Origin: an uncultured Vibrio sp.
GTDB taxonomy: Bacteria > Pseudomonadota > Gammaproteobacteria > Enterobacterales > Vibrionaceae
DNA: 64,000 nucleotides
Assembly: GCF_963675395.1 (NCBI RefSeq)
Contig: NZ_OY776223.1
Span: 682,001-746,000, forward strand
Reading direction: 5' to 3'
Below are positions 9,302 to 19,183 of this stretch, piece by piece. The notes beneath the pieces were generated by a model. That model was not told where the DNA came from, searched no databases, and was given only the letters and a program-made list of their open reading frames with translations. Made by a program: the position numbers and the translations under genes. The stretch's first letter is position 1. Each line of letters opens with the position of its first letter.

Positions 9302-10334
9302 CTACATCTTTAATTACGTTTGCAAGCTTATTTATAGACTGCTCGTTGGAAGAAAAATGTGCAGAAGTTAGCTCTATGTTTTCTTCTGCAAGCCTATCTT
9401 TTAACTTGGACATAATACCTACGAAAAAATCAAATGTTAGAGACTTGTTCTCAACACCTGACTTATGTATTTCCGGATAAGCTTTTAGAATAGCCCCATA
9501 ACCTATCGACTTAGACAAAATATACTTATTAGGTTGTTTCCACTCATCAGGAAACACCTCTTCTACAGCTCTGAATAAATTAAGCAAAACCTTGCGAATA
9601 ACATCGTCCCTACCTTCGATAAAATACGAATTAAACGGTCTATTTTCTGGTTTCAATTCCACACCATTTTTAATATTTACAGCATATTCTTCAGGTTTAT
9701 TAGTTATTAATTTCATCAAAGACTTAATAAATGAACCTTGGGATATTGACGCGATCTCTCCACCACCTTTCCCTAACATTTTTAAGCGTCCGAAAAATGG
9801 TGAATTATCATCCGAATTCAAAGAACGCGCTAATTCGTGACACGTTTTCTGAGGTGAACGATGACTAGACACATCAAAAAGATCAAAAATCAAAGATGGA
9901 GAAACTTTCGTTTGTTTACTATTTATAATAGAAAATATATAAGCTTTCTCTTCTTCAGTGAGATCTATTACTACTACAATTGGTAGTTCAAAGTCATCAA
10001 TATTATCTGAAGCTAGAATCCCAGCCACCCGATGTTGCCCATCTAAAATTGAAGCTATTCCTTCTTTGACCAATATCTTAAATGACATATCATTGAAGTC
10101 TTCAATATATTCTGAGTTAATAGATAGAATAATAGGTGTTGGGAATGTCGCATCTGGATCTTTACAATAGTTCGCAATTTCCTTACGTCTTTTCAGTGAC
10201 TCTTCTCTTTGTGGACCACCAGAATCCGCTCTACTTTCTACAATAGATATCGATTGAATTTCTCGAGCCGTCATTTTAGACAAATAAAAAGTTCCGGCAG
10301 GCTGTTCAAACTTGATATATTTACAAGTAATCAT
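9294..10334 (-). CDS. Second DGQHR-domain (DndB-like) protein
   Basis: 346 residues carrying LDGQHRVAGIL, with DGQHR at 98-102, the same hallmark as DndB, but otherwise different in sequence and length. Its ATG overlaps the TGA of the preceding membrane-protein gene (ATGA), so the two are translated together as the last genes of the dptFGH transcription unit. Relatives with a DGQHR domain occur in several DNA-modification islands. It could regulate restriction as DndB regulates modification, or gate the adjoining membrane protein. Function is unknown; the domain call is firm. Confidence 0.75.
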   Translation of the reverse strand: MITCKYIKFEQPAGTFYLSKMTAREIQSISIVESRADSGGPQREESLKRRKEIANYCKDPDATFPTPIILSINSEYIEDFNDMSFKILVKEGIASILDGQHRVAGILASDNIDDFELPIVVVIDLTEEEKAYIFSIINSKQTKVSPSLIFDLFDVSSHRSPQKTCHELARSLNSDDNSPFFGRLKMLGKGGGEIASISQGSFIKSLMKLITNKPEEYAVNIKNGVELKPENRPFNSYFIEGRDDVIRKVLLNLFRAVEEVFPDEWKQPNKYILSKSIGYGAILKAYPEIHKSGVENKSLTFDFFVGIMSKLKDRLAEENIELTSAHFSSNEQSINKLANVIKDVVS

Positions 10335-10984
10335 ATTTTTATATCCCCACCATCATTATCTAAATCTTCTGACTTTAACAATTGTTGTATAGCTATATTT
10401 TCACTATTTAAATAACCATCTATATCTGGTATTACTTCCTTAGGAACTAAAACCGTTATGATTATATTTTCGACTCCATTACCTTGAACAAGTTCACTGC
10501 ATACATTTTTTCCACTCTCTGAAGTAGAAACTGCTATTTCAACACTTCCGTCTTGATTTTCCTTAGTCAGTTTACCTAGACCTATAATTTGCTCATAAGT
10601 GTCTTTCTTGTATACACAAACTAAAGTATTTAAAGGAACCCTAATCCCAGCTGGCGGCATTGCTACCATACGATAGTTGTTTGTACCTTCAATTAAGGAA
10701 ACGTGTGAAATATTTTGAAAACTCGGAGAATAATCTTTTTTATGAACAAAACTTTTAACAGCTTTAACAGCAGAGCTAAGGGCTACACTAGATAATGTTA
10801 CATATGCGAACGTACAAAAAAGCAGCAAATAAAACATCCAGCCTGCAATTGATTGTGTGGCATCTATTTTCAAGAAAGATGCAATCGCAATAAATGTACT
10901 GACTGATGTCCATATTATCCAATGCTCTTTCAAACTTGCACGCCAGTAATCTCTTTTACTGCTAAACACTCTTATGTTTTCCAA
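10331..10984 (-). CDS. Two-TM membrane protein in the dpt operon
   Basis: 217 residues. Two hydrophobic helices (about 22-38 and 46-68) are followed by a basic stretch and a region rich in predicted beta strands (about 90-185), then an acidic tail. The start is TTG, supported by AAGGAG 7 nt upstream. The gene begins 14 bp after the dptH stop and overlaps the next gene by 4 nt. I do not recognise the family. The plan of two membrane helices plus a beta domain resembles that of some anti-phage membrane effectors (for example CBASS Cap15), but that is a likeness of architecture, not of sequence. Confidence 0.7.
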   Translation of the reverse strand: MENIRVFSSKRDYWRASLKEHWIIWTSVSTFIAIASFLKIDATQSIAGWMFYLLLFCTFAYVTLSSVALSSAVKAVKSFVHKKDYSPSFQNISHVSLIEGTNNYRMVAMPPAGIRVPLNTLVCVYKKDTYEQIIGLGKLTKENQDGSVEIAVSTSESGKNVCSELVQGNGVENIIITVLVPKEVIPDIDGYLNSENIAIQQLLKSEDLDNDGGDIKI

Positions 10985-10998
10985 AAACTATCTCCTTA

Positions 10999-13900
10999 TT
11001 AAAAACTTACTCTTGCACACTGAATTCTAATCAGCTTACCTTCAGATTTGACGTATGCATCACCTTTACCATTAAGTACTTCAGCACCTGGTTCGTCCAA
11101 AATAACACGGCTTTCAGTACCATTTTTAACTCTTAGGGCTAGCTGAGCCGGAAGGTTAGAACGTAAATTAGTACTAATGACATCACCGCTTGGTTTTTGA
11201 GTAGCAATAATTAGATGAATACCCGCTGCACGGGCTTTTTGTGCCAAACGTTTCAATTCAGCTTCAATGTCTTTCTTCATGTCTTTATCTGACGTAAGAT
11301 CAGCATATTCATCCAGCACCAACACCCACCAAGGTATTCTCTTTTCTTCACTCACCTTTGCATTGTAATCAGGTAAAGAACGAACATTTTTAGCTTTAAA
11401 CTGCTTATATCGAGACTGCATCTCTTCGACAGCATGCTGAAGCAACTCCAACGCGTCTTCATCATCAAAACCAATACGACCAATCAAATGAGGATAACGC
11501 TCAAAATCGTTAAGCTCTGTGCCTTTTGGGTCAATGAGCATTAACTTAAGCTCGTCATCAGTGTAGTGCTCTACCATGCCGTAGAGAATGGTATTCAAAG
11601 CTTCCGATTTACCACTACCAGTTGTTCCACCAATGAGCAGATGTGGACAGTTAGATGAAGAAAAATGAAGTTTAATGACTTCACCAAAGCGATCTTCCCC
11701 CAATGGAACCTCAAGAGCACTTTCAGGTCGTTGCCAATTTGGCCAAATATCATTCTGATCAACGAAATAGCGTTGCTCTTGGCTCTTAGGAACATCAATA
11801 GTTATACAGCCTCTATCAATTCCGAAGCCAATGTCTTGCTCTTGCCCTAACTTCAACGCCAACTTCAGTGACTGAGCCTTGGCAAATACATTTTCTGGCT
11901 TATCACCTAAGTTCAAACCAACTCTAAACAATATAGATGCAGGTCCTTCAATAAAAGGCTCTACATTGTCAGGCTTTAGTAGAGTTATTTTATGACTGTA
12001 ATAGCAATCGATAATTTGCTGGAATATTGATTCTAACTCTTCAGTGGACATTGTTTTTCTTGCCAATGCTGAAGTCTCAACGATTGGTTGAACTTCTTTA
12101 CCGATAGGCTTCAAACCTTCATTTTCCGGCTGATTGTCAATCTCAGAGTCCTTATCCTCAACATTTCTCTCAGACAAGTTATCAGTGATTAAGGCTCGAA
12201 TTGCACAATCCTTTTCTAGAACATATCGCGTATCTATATGGTGAAGTTTTGCTGGTGTAAGCTCAGTGAATAAAGTACGCATTGGGGTTCTTACCCAATG
12301 ACCTAGGTTGCCTGCTGGTAACTCTACTTTGAGAATATTGTGAACCTTCATAAATGAAGCTTTACTAAAGTTACTATCTTCAACATTTACAAACAAAAAG
12401 CCAGCCGGATAATCAACTAGCTCAGCTAGCTGGTAATCGCCCTGTAACCAATAAGCATTGTTATCTTCAATAATGTCAAAATAGCCCTTTTCGTAAACGT
12501 TATAGAGTTTGTATTTGTCTATTTGCATCAGAACCTGACGCATAAACAGCCCCCGGTAAAGGTTACCTGCGAGGTTCTGTTGACCTAGTAGCGATTCAAA
12601 GTACCGTTTCAACTCTTGAGCCTGTTCAACACCCTTGCTGTGTGTCTGTCTTTTCCCCGTTTTTACTTCAACAGGAAGTAATATCATCTGTTTGTCTTTG
12701 AAGCCAACAAACAAGATGTCGTCCGATATTACCCCCTTTTTAAACCCTTGAGCATGGCGAGACAAATCGCTATCTGCCATATTTAATCCTAGGTTTCCCG
12801 CAACACGGATAATCTCTGCGATAGAAAGAGGAACCCAAATAATATCTGAACCCGCGACTAAGCAATTGATGTATTTATAGGCGCAGATGATTCCACGCTT
12901 CTCTTTGCGCTCATTATCTTTTGCAGTCACTAAGTTGAGTAACCATTCCCCATTGAATGCATTGAACTCTTCGATGATTCCGCCTTCATCATTTTCAAGA
13001 ACTTTATGATATAGGTCCGTTTGCTTAGTGACCGTAATTGCATCGTAGTTTATTGAGTTTGTGTAGCTATCAGAGTAATGAATCAAAACCATGTTCTTTT
13101 GGCTTTCAAAGAACTCTAACGTGACTTTAGGATCAATGATAGTAGTCCAAATTGAGTTTTCATATGCTCGTTCCAATAGGACTTTGAAGTTTTCTGTTAC
13201 AACTAACGCTTGTGATTTGGCATCACCGTACTCTTCGTGCTGACGTCTTGCTGGTTTAACAAGACCGCCATACTTAGCTGCCATTCTCAACTGAGGAGCA
13301 CTGTCTAAGTCAACCCCCTTCAAGCCAAATGCAGTATAATAACTACCATTTTTATTAGTGGCAGCCTCTCCTGGCATCAGTCCGTTACTAGCTACGCCTG
13401 TAGTTTGTTTTAAAACGTCAACATCTGTAGCTTGAACACGCTCGTTGTTTTTAAAAAAGCTCATATGAGCGTAAGCTTGCTCTTTTTCGCCATCTTCATG
13501 TTTGTACTTACTATAAGTCAAACGCGTTCTCAACAACTCTATAATGCTATCAGCTTGTCCTTTAGCTGAGCCTTTATTGAGTTCACATAAGTCCTTTAAC
13601 TCGTCATAACTGGCAGCATCAGCAAACTTATCAAACCAGCTATCCCTTTCTGTTTTATCGTACAAATTAACGTGAATCTTCGTTACTTTATCTTTTTGAA
13701 GCTTAATATAGTCGACCAAACCTAAAAACAGCTCTCTGTTCTCACTGTTATTTACCGAGTTGATGATCAATGTGGTCTTGCTACCGGCAACAAAAAGATG
13801 TTTAAAAGCAACTGAAAACTTACTCACTTTATCCTTAACTAGATTACGTACATAGTCGTAGCTACTGTCTTTCTGGGGAATCAACTTTGACCAAAACACG

Positions 13901-16008
13901 TTTTCTTTTATAGCGTGATTATATGCAAAGTCATTAATTGGGTCATAAACGTAAGGAAGTAAACCCTGAGCGGTGAGTCTCTGAATTGTGACTGGCGGTA
14001 ATTTTTCGAAACTCTTTGCCGCATATCTATCATGTTTTAAAATAGCAGCCAAGTTTGCGTTATAGGCCAACACTAACGGGTGATAAGGCGTGATAAATGT
14101 TTCACCATCAATATCAGCAAATCCTATATTAATGAGTTTCTTGTGCTTATCATTCAACGGTTCATGATATGGTATTTTGTCTATCTCTGCTTGATAGACA
14201 GTAACTATTCGGTCGACCAACTCAATAAGCTTATTTCCCCAGCTCGATAAACTTAACAGTGTCTTATCTCGCACTAGAGTCTCAAACAAAGCTTTATAAG
14301 CGCTAGAAAGATCTGTGAAGTCTTCATGTAAATCACATAAACAAATAACTCCTCCCCCTGCGCTAGTTGTCATAATTCCACCATCAAGTAGCTTAGCTTC
14401 TTGCTGTAGAAATGAGAGTCGCTTCCCTTTCGGAGCAACTTCTTTTTCATCAATAAGTACTTTCTCTTTCGCTCGGTTATACCTACCAAAATAACTGTCA
14501 TCAAAAAGATCTTTAAAGCGGCTCTGATCTAACAATAAAGGTAACGACAATGAATCGGTAGCGACCTCGCCCTCAACATTAAATCTTAACTGACTATCTC
14601 CACTCTTTACGATAAAGCAAATATCATCAGAGTCTCTAGAAAACCCTTTAAAATCAACCATACCTGTGACTGCAATGTCAAATACTTGGTCATTTTCAGC
14701 CAAAATACTTTGTTCTGACAGCTCACTTATTTTAAGACTTTGTTCATCTGTCTGAAGTGTCACCCATTTTTTTAATGGATCAATTAAGTAAGTGTGCCTA
14801 AATGCATCCACGTAGAAATCGTCTTTTTTTATGACTAAAACTCTAAACTTATGAGTTTCTTTTGGCTTGTCTGTTTTGACTTGAAAGGTAAAGAAACGTG
14901 GATTCCCATTAAATGTACCAGTTAGTAGAGCTCGACTACGAACACCACCCAAGTTCTTAATAACTATACTTATAGGATGCTGTTTCAGGTTATGCTGGAT
15001 TTTACAAAAGCTGTCCCTTAGCTTTTGATTTAGAAAACACAGATCCAGTTCAAATTCATCTTGTTCGGGCTCCAGCAATAACACTATATGCAGTTCTCTA
15101 GCACCAGCTCCTTTGTCTGATTTTGACTTGCTTAAGAACTCTACATGATGGGCCGTAACACTTTCTAATTCTAATAAGTTGGTACGGTTCTTTTCTTGTT
15201 CAGCAAAACACTCACCCAAATCAAGAGTTTCTTTGTACTGTTCTATGTTCTCATCAGGAAAGTGCTCTTTTATAAACTTCTCACTGAAGTCTAAAGATGC
15301 AAGTTTATCTTGTAATTCGTTAGCAAAATGGTGTGTTATAAACTCTAACTTATCACTAAGTGCTTTGTTTTCCTTAAGACGCTCTACGATTTGTTCACCT
15401 TCCCAGCCTTCTTCAGAAAGCTGGTCATCTTTCAATAATCCGAGTTCATGAAACTGTAAATCACCGTCGGCGATTGCAATATAAAGCTTTTCAAAACCAA
15501 ACATCGTTGCGTCATCATCTTGAATTTCATCAAAATGATAATTTAGCAAACACTCGGAAATCTTCGCTTTCTCATCATTTGTATCAATTTCTTCAAGTAG
15601 TAAATCTCTTATATTCTTTGGGTGCCACACGAAGCCAGTCTGAGCTACATCTTCTGTAGAATTACGTAGAGTATCTAGCATAGAGTTATGGATGATCAGT
15701 AATGCTGTACCTTTTGCAGTACCCTCCATCGCTGATACTTCATCACGTAAATGAGCTATATAATTTTCGGTAAAGCTCTCTCCTTCATAAACAGGAATGA
15801 GTTCTACATTTCCATATCTTATTGTCTTTAATTCAATTCCTCTTACTTTAATACTGCCATTGGTTATATCCAAAAACGCTCGATACAAGCCCAAGCCTTT
15901 TTCGTTATCGGGGCAAGTAAACTGATAACGGTATCCAACTTTTAACTCTATTTCTGCCCAATCGCTAAAGTGAGAGACTAAAAACTTATTAAACTGTTGG
16001 TCTGACAT
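10999..16008 (-). CDS. dptH: DptH, FtsK/HerA-like ATPase of PT restriction
   Basis: About 1669 residues. Numbers here count from the GTG at 16023, but ATG 16008 is preferred because GGAG lies 9 nt before it. The C-terminal motor is FtsK/HerA-like: Walker A GGTTGSGKSE (1465-1474), Walker B LVLDEYADL with Asp1571-Glu1572, and IIATQKPS as sensor. An inserted segment, Asp1102, then 17 residues, then E1119-V-K1121-TGK, followed by a Gln-containing helix (VEQAQELKRYF), reads like a PD-(D/E)XK (Cas4/RecB-like) nuclease core. With DptF and DptG it restricts DNA lacking phosphorothioates. The start lies inside the end of dptG (20-bp overlap). Confidence 0.9.
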   Translation of the reverse strand: MSDQQFNKFLVSHFSDWAEIELKVGYRYQFTCPDNEKGLGLYRAFLDITNGSIKVRGIELKTIRYGNVELIPVYEGESFTENYIAHLRDEVSAMEGTAKGTALLIIHNSMLDTLRNSTEDVAQTGFVWHPKNIRDLLLEEIDTNDEKAKISECLLNYHFDEIQDDDATMFGFEKLYIAIADGDLQFHELGLLKDDQLSEEGWEGEQIVERLKENKALSDKLEFITHHFANELQDKLASLDFSEKFIKEHFPDENIEQYKETLDLGECFAEQEKNRTNLLELESVTAHHVEFLSKSKSDKGAGARELHIVLLLEPEQDEFELDLCFLNQKLRDSFCKIQHNLKQHPISIVIKNLGGVRSRALLTGTFNGNPRFFTFQVKTDKPKETHKFRVLVIKKDDFYVDAFRHTYLIDPLKKWVTLQTDEQSLKISELSEQSILAENDQVFDIAVTGMVDFKGFSRDSDDICFIVKSGDSQLRFNVEGEVATDSLSLPLLLDQSRFKDLFDDSYFGRYNRAKEKVLIDEKEVAPKGKRLSFLQQEAKLLDGGIMTTSAGGGVICLCDLHEDFTDLSSAYKALFETLVRDKTLLSLSSWGNKLIELVDRIVTVYQAEIDKIPYHEPLNDKHKKLINIGFADIDGETFITPYHPLVLAYNANLAAILKHDRYAAKSFEKLPPVTIQRLTAQGLLPYVYDPINDFAYNHAIKENVFWSKLIPQKDSSYDYVRNLVKDKVSKFSVAFKHLFVAGSKTTLIINSVNNSENRELFLGLVDYIKLQKDKVTKIHVNLYDKTERDSWFDKFADAASYDELKDLCELNKGSAKGQADSIIELLRTRLTYSKYKHEDGEKEQAYAHMSFFKNNERVQATDVDVLKQTTGVASNGLMPGEAATNKNGSYYTAFGLKGVDLDSAPQLRMAAKYGGLVKPARRQHEEYGDAKSQALVVTENFKVLLERAYENSIWTTIIDPKVTLEFFESQKNMVLIHYSDSYTNSINYDAITVTKQTDLYHKVLENDEGGIIEEFNAFNGEWLLNLVTAKDNERKEKRGIICAYKYINCLVAGSDIIWVPLSIAEIIRVAGNLGLNMADSDLSRHAQGFKKGVISDDILFVGFKDKQMILLPVEVKTGKRQTHSKGVEQAQELKRYFESLLGQQNLAGNLYRGLFMRQVLMQIDKYKLYNVYEKGYFDIIEDNNAYWLQGDYQLAELVDYPAGFLFVNVEDSNFSKASFMKVHNILKVELPAGNLGHWVRTPMRTLFTELTPAKLHHIDTRYVLEKDCAIRALITDNLSERNVEDKDSEIDNQPENEGLKPIGKEVQPIVETSALARKTMSTEELESIFQQIIDCYYSHKITLLKPDNVEPFIEGPASILFRVGLNLGDKPENVFAKAQSLKLALKLGQEQDIGFGIDRGCITIDVPKSQEQRYFVDQNDIWPNWQRPESALEVPLGEDRFGEVIKLHFSSSNCPHLLIGGTTGSGKSEALNTILYGMVEHYTDDELKLMLIDPKGTELNDFERYPHLIGRIGFDDEDALELLQHAVEEMQSRYKQFKAKNVRSLPDYNAKVSEEKRIPWWVLVLDEYADLTSDKDMKKDIEAELKRLAQKARAAGIHLIIATQKPSGDVISTNLRSNLPAQLALRVKNGTESRVILDEPGAEVLNGKGDAYVKSEGKLIRIQCARVSF

Positions 16009-17302
16009 ATACTGCATCTCCACTATCGCTCATTCTCTCAACGTTCCCCATACGCTCGTAAAAATCAACTAGATTCTGTTGACTCTGCTTATCAAAATAG
16101 ACCCCTCTGGCTTCAAACTCTTTAATCATCTCATGAAAGCGAAGTTTATCTCTTTCACCTATGACTAAATTGGTAAGTAACAAAATATAATCTTGATTAA
16201 ATGCAAGCACATTACCCCCTCGCCTCCTATTCTGAATAAAGGGATCTAGAATATTACGTAATGTACCTTTAACAGCAGTGTTACTATATGTTGCTAAACG
16301 TCCTTTCCTTCGGTCAAATTGCGCATGGGAGACTGCAAGCAGTTGTTCTAATACAATTTTTTTATCTTCACTATATTGCCAGTTTAACTCAGTGTTATAC
16401 CACTTTCTTTCCGTACGGTCAGAAACAAAATCTTCACCAAATCGGTTAAGTTCATCAATATGCTTATCATTAATCTCTTCGAAAAGTTTCCATAACGGTT
16501 GCACACTATTTTTTTCTTGCAATGCCTCATTCATAAAGAGGTATGGGTACAAGTACTCCAAATAATCATGTAGCTGAGCATAACCATAGCTTTTAACCTG
16601 TGTTCTCTCTTCACTCGCTTTTTCATTGTCGACAATAAAAAAACAAGGTTTACTAATTGGTTCTCCATGTGCCCAAGTTTTAATATTGAGAGCCATTTGA
16701 GAAATATATAAAAAGCCATACAATCTAATAATTGCATTGAAATTATTGATAAGATAATTAGGCTTTGTATTTAAAAACTGTAGATCTCTTCTAAAATATT
16801 CAGAAATAAAGGGTAGATAAGTTGGAACTTCTTTCGTTACCTCTTTTTTACCTGAAACGTGAAACCTATCAAATTCAGATTTAATTTCACGTTCAAGAAA
16901 GTTGAGATTAGCGTCTGAAGAGCTTTCCACTGTAAAGCCATTTAATATTCCCGCATACATATTCCCAAGCTTCTTGCTATTAGTATCAAGCTCTTCACTA
17001 GTTGTTTTAAAAATAAGTAACTCTGGAGACATCTTAAACAGCTCATCATTATGAAAATACATGTCATCTATAATATCCCATAATCCAGAGTCATCACTCT
17101 CCAAATTTTTAATGAATCTGTTTTTACATAAGATTTTAAATTCATCTATATTTTTAGTGAAAAGAGACTTGTTATATAATAAGCGTACAAAGTAACCTAA
17201 CACTGAATCCCAACAAAACTTATAATGTTTGTCCTTAGTTCTTAAAGGTAAAAATGAGCTAAAAGCATTGTTACTTGGGGGAGTAAGGTTTTGTTTAATC
17301 AT
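15989..17302 (-). CDS. dptG: DptG, PT-dependent restriction protein
   Basis: 437 residues, very AT-rich, without membrane segment or nucleotide-binding motif that I can see. It is recognised by its place between dptF and dptH and by length and character typical of DptG. The biochemical role of DptG in the restriction complex is unclear. It overlaps dptF by 8 nt and dptH by 20 nt (35 nt if the GTG is used), so the three subunits are probably made in fixed ratio. The basic, Arg-rich stretch around IQNRRRGG could contact DNA. Confidence 0.85.
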   Translation of the reverse strand: MIKQNLTPPSNNAFSSFLPLRTKDKHYKFCWDSVLGYFVRLLYNKSLFTKNIDEFKILCKNRFIKNLESDDSGLWDIIDDMYFHNDELFKMSPELLIFKTTSEELDTNSKKLGNMYAGILNGFTVESSSDANLNFLEREIKSEFDRFHVSGKKEVTKEVPTYLPFISEYFRRDLQFLNTKPNYLINNFNAIIRLYGFLYISQMALNIKTWAHGEPISKPCFFIVDNEKASEERTQVKSYGYAQLHDYLEYLYPYLFMNEALQEKNSVQPLWKLFEEINDKHIDELNRFGEDFVSDRTERKWYNTELNWQYSEDKKIVLEQLLAVSHAQFDRRKGRLATYSNTAVKGTLRNILDPFIQNRRRGGNVLAFNQDYILLLTNLVIGERDKLRFHEMIKEFEARGVYFDKQSQQNLVDFYERMGNVERMSDSGDAVYVRPTV

Positions 17303-18896
17303 TAGTTAGACCACTCACGTCATACTTATCGTCTTCATCATCAGTCACTGTGACATGTTGATAACCATTAATGATATGCAGTGTTTTTTCTTGACTCGCT
17401 ATTCTTGATATTTTTTCTACAAGCTCATCCAACAACACTACCGTATTTTTGTCATGTTTGTTTGGCCTATACCCATCAACTATTCTCTTCATTAATTGCA
17501 ACACGTTAATATTAACAGGTAAAGTCAGACTTTTATTATCAACGCTAATACAAGCTGTAAAGTAGGATACTTGAGTAGGAGGTTGCTTCGGTATACTTTT
17601 TAAATCTGCTTTTATATCCAACTTTGCAACGAGTTGGTAACCATTTTTTTCAGATATCAAATAATGACCTTTACGCAAATTAGGTGCATTTCGATTGTTG
17701 TACTTTCTAACAGCTGTTCGTAAAGTATTATTACAAAAATCTCTTATTACACTTCGGTGTTCATCACTATTATCATAATCTCGATGTTTTTGATAAATAT
17801 TTATATACTCTTCTATCAATGATTGGCTAAAGTCATTTGAGAATTTTTCATGATAGTTATTGGAATAATCTTGATTTTTAAGGATATAGAATAGTCTCAA
17901 GTATGATTGGCTAGATTTCAGTTTCTCTATCCCTAATTCCTTCAAACAATCCTTGTATTCTTCAAATTCCGAATCTAGAAGCCCTAAATCGTTAGTCAAT
18001 ATAAATCTATCTATTTTCTTCGTTCTCAAATGCCCAGGGTCAAACTCAACAATCTTATTGGCTAACTCATTATCTCCACCAGAAAAAAGGTTATCAAACA
18101 AATAGCCAGGCCCAGCGAGCAACATAAATATAAAGTCCAATAAAGAACGCGCTGTAACAAACTGATCTTTCATCAGACGAGCTTTAAACAATAGATCTAT
18201 TACTGTACTTTGAACGGCAGGTAAGCTCAATAACTCATAATTTGCTTGCAGCCTTCGCGAATCTGGGTCTGTACACTCCAACTTGTCCTTATCAAAAATC
18301 TGGCGTATCAGATTATCTTCTTTAGCTGTGAGCTTTTTTAATAGCCTTTCGGCAAAGACTGATATGTACCCATTTTCATCAATAACAAACTTCGGGTATT
18401 TTTCAAAATCAATAAAGTACACACCATTCCCATTGGACCCTGATTCCAAGTATCCCTTAATCGTGGACTTAAACAGTTCGTTACTACCTTCTTCAGCATA
18501 ATTCCCAAGCATGCCAGTATTGATACCAACAACTAAAGGCTTTGATTGAGATAAATAGTCCGAGAATACCTTGTCTAAAGTCTGAATTGCGTTCTCTCGT
18601 GGGTCAAAGCTATGAGTTGCGTCCAAATGGAAGTTTGCTCGAGTACTATATCTCTTCTTGCATTCTGTAAGTAGCTCCGACTTACCATCACCACTACTAC
18701 CACAAAGAAACAGCACTTCAGGTCTATCGACAGAAAACCCTGAAATTATTTTTTCAACATCTCTTGCAATGGGCATATCTATGTAAAGGTAATCCTTTAC
18801 TTCATCTAGATAACTCTTATTTAACTCAGACCTTTCCGTCGAGACAGCATACGGTGATGACTTCGACATAACGCTGAGTGCTTCTTGTAATCTCAT
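17295..18896 (-). CDS. dptF: DptF, ATPase of PT-dependent restriction
   Basis: 533 residues, first gene of the dptFGH operon. The P-loop VLFLCGSSGDGKSELL contains GSSGDGKS at 66-73, placing it among P-loop ATPases. DptF acts with DptG and DptH to restrict unmodified DNA in cells that phosphorothioate their own. The start MRLQEALSVMSKSS is supported by the decayed copy upstream, which begins with the matching NLAQAFSILSKSS. The SD is weak. No promoter could be pinned down; the sequence immediately upstream is the remnant described separately. Confidence 0.9.
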   Translation of the reverse strand: MRLQEALSVMSKSSPYAVSTERSELNKSYLDEVKDYLYIDMPIARDVEKIISGFSVDRPEVLFLCGSSGDGKSELLTECKKRYSTRANFHLDATHSFDPRENAIQTLDKVFSDYLSQSKPLVVGINTGMLGNYAEEGSNELFKSTIKGYLESGSNGNGVYFIDFEKYPKFVIDENGYISVFAERLLKKLTAKEDNLIRQIFDKDKLECTDPDSRRLQANYELLSLPAVQSTVIDLLFKARLMKDQFVTARSLLDFIFMLLAGPGYLFDNLFSGGDNELANKIVEFDPGHLRTKKIDRFILTNDLGLLDSEFEEYKDCLKELGIEKLKSSQSYLRLFYILKNQDYSNNYHEKFSNDFSQSLIEEYINIYQKHRDYDNSDEHRSVIRDFCNNTLRTAVRKYNNRNAPNLRKGHYLISEKNGYQLVAKLDIKADLKSIPKQPPTQVSYFTACISVDNKSLTLPVNINVLQLMKRIVDGYRPNKHDKNTVVLLDELVEKISRIASQEKTLHIINGYQHVTVTDDEDDKYDVSGLTND

Positions 18897-18932
18897 AACT
18901 TACTCATTTTCTGACGCTCTACTTTGAAAGCA

Positions 18933-19183
18933 CTAATTACTGAACTGGCTGTATTGCATCAAAGCTTCCAGCTTTCGATCACTGCTATTGTCAGGCAGGA
19001 ATAGGACTTCACCTTTGTTACCCGACAAAACAGAATAGCTTACTTAAAATCTTCTTCGATGTCGGTTTTCATGTATATGTAGCGCTTGCATTCAGTAAAG
19101 AGGTCTTAATTTGATTCTCTTTCTGTACTTACCGTATTAAGTGAAGACTTAGAAAGAATGCTGAAGGCTTGTGCTAGGTTCAA
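18933..19183 (-). pseudogene. Decayed 5' remnant of a second dptF
   Basis: Reading the minus strand from the TTG at 19183 gives NLAQAFSILSKSS then TVSTER, collinear with intact DptF residues 2-22 (RLQEALSVMSKSS, AVSTER). After a TAA (19106-19108) the same frame continues with ECKRYIYMKTDIEED, matching EVKDYLYIDMPIARD. A second stop and a frame change follow, then SGNKGEVLFLPDNSSDRKLEALM, which matches the P-loop region of DptF, but with the GxxxxGKS motif destroyed. The match stops at about residue 76, just before the intact dptF. It has at least two stops and one frameshift. The divergence suggests a different or old dptF allele rather than a fresh duplication. Confidence 0.75.
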
